Shown: piece by piece, positions 63,312-64,000 of the stretch
Layout of the letters: each line of letters starts with the position of its first letter
Position numbering within the stretch: the stretch's first letter is position 1
Source of the DNA: Agarivorans gilvus
GTDB lineage: Bacteria > Pseudomonadota > Gammaproteobacteria > Enterobacterales > Celerinatantimonadaceae
Assembly (NCBI RefSeq): GCF_001420915.1
Contig: NZ_CP013021.1
Coordinates: 816,001 to 880,000, forward strand
DNA length: 64,000 nucleotides
Direction: 5' to 3'
Position numbers and translations under genes: made by a program
Notes under the pieces: generated by a model
Databases searched by the model: none
What the model was told of the DNA's origin: nothing
Seen by the model: only the letters and a program-made list of their open reading frames with translations

Positions 63312-64000
63312 TTATGCTGCTCTGTCTTCAGATTTAGTTAGTTTCAAGTTAATCAATGCTAGTGCACCCACAACAATGAAGATTAGGGTAGCAATGGCAC
63401 TGGCTAAGCCGTAGTCCTGACCACCATCACCTTGGAAGGCAATACGGTAGGTATAACTTACTAGTAAGTCGGTTGTACCAGCAGGTGTCGAGGCACCAAT
63501 AATGTCAGGACCACCATTTGTTAACAACTGAATCAATACGAAGTTGTTGAAGTTAAATGCAAACGAAGCAACCAACAACGGCGTTAATGGTTTCATTAAT
63601 AGTGGAACAGTAATATTGAAGAAGTTACTAATTGGGCCGGCGCCGTCCATTGCTGAAGCTTCATATAAGTCTTCAGGAATAGATTTAAGCATACCCAAAC
63701 ATAAGATCATCATGTAGGGGTAACCCAACCAAGTGTTCACAATCAAAATCATTGATTTGGCCATTAGTGGATCAGTAAACCAATCGGGTTTAATACCAAA
63801 TAATGACTCTAGAATAGCGTTAATCTCACCGAAGTTTTGGTTAAACAAACCCTTAAATACGAGGATGGAGATAAACGCGGGGATGGCATAAGGAAGAATG
63901 AGAACAACGCGGTAAATCGCACGCCCTTTAAGCTCTTCCCACTGAATCAGACAGGCTAACACCATACCGATGGCTAGCGTAAAGGCTACTGAACCGGCGG
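63312..64000 (-). CDS. malF: Maltose transporter permease, C-terminal part (cut by window edge)
   Basis: The frame runs through the right window edge, so only about the last 229 residues are visible. They contain GMVLACLIQWEELKGRAIYR, LILPYAIPAFISILVFKGLF, the EAA loop (EDLYEASAMDGAGP) and the conserved NNFVLIQLLTNGGP near the substrate channel. These closely follow E. coli MalF. It is upstream of malG and malK in one operon; malE, if present, should lie right of the window. Confidence 0.95.
   Translation of the reverse strand, partial: AGSVAFTLAIGMVLACLIQWEELKGRAIYRVVLILPYAIPAFISILVFKGLFNQNFGEINAILESLFGIKPDWFTDPLMAKSMILIVNTWLGYPYMMILCLGMLKSIPEDLYEASAMDGAGPISNFFNITVPLLMKPLTPLLVASFAFNFNNFVLIQLLTNGGPDIIGASTPAGTTDLLVSYTYRIAFQGDGGQDYGLASAIATLIFIVVGALALINLKLTKSEDRAA

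Overview
The window looks like a chromosomal segment of a marine gammaproteobacterium of the Alteromonadales/Vibrionales type. Backbone gene order follows the E. coli plan (gltA divergent from sdhCDAB-sucABCD; kdsB-ycaR-lpxK-msbA-comEC; lolCDE; mfd; ndh-ycfP-nagZ-lpoB-ycfL; malKGF). An Agarivorans-like host is possible, but the species is an inference.

Positions 1-16998 are most of a Tn7-like CRISPR-associated transposon (CAST) of type I-F3, cut by the left window edge. All of its core genes run on the minus strand: tnsA, tnsB, tnsC and an Xre-family regulator at the right, then cargo, then tniQ, a cas8/cas5 fusion, cas7 and cas6 at the left. The CRISPR array and the other transposon end lie outside the window. 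The tnsA-proximal end carries tandem TnsB-type repeats. It stops at about 16998, 11 bp beyond the 3' end of the 4.5S signal recognition particle RNA gene (ffs, 17010-17123), a known attachment site of the I-F3b branch. Three copies of the palindrome ACTAAG-N5-CTTAGT lie on the promoters of tniQ and xre, which suggests that one repressor controls both modules.

The CAST cargo has two parts. At 5085-8995 there are about six integron gene cassettes, each an orphan ORF whose stop codon sits inside an attC-type site, with no integrase gene; a broken IS110-family element joins one attC. At 9419-12654 there is a large polymorphic-toxin-like protein followed by two small genes that are candidate immunity genes.

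From 17 kb rightwards the window is housekeeping: a DUF547 protein, pfkA, a tubulin/FtsZ-superfamily protein, the 2-oxoglutarate dehydrogenase/succinyl-CoA synthetase/succinate dehydrogenase cluster and citrate synthase, LPS and lipid export genes (kdsB, lpxK, msbA), comEC, the LolCDE lipoprotein exporter, mfd, csiV, ndh, nagZ, the lpoB lipoprotein cluster, a chemoreceptor, a PTPS-family protein, a PilZ protein and the maltose transporter. A second, smaller cassette insertion at about 49.5-51.3 kb holds an amidase/immunity pair and a GNAT acetyltransferase, each followed by an attC site.

Seven genes (cas6, a cargo gene, sucB, lpxK, msbA, mfd and a TPR lipoprotein) have a reading-frame break that is repaired by adding one G/C to a G/C homopolymer. 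Several are essential or highly conserved, so a systematic base-calling error is the most likely cause, and these genes are annotated here across the break.
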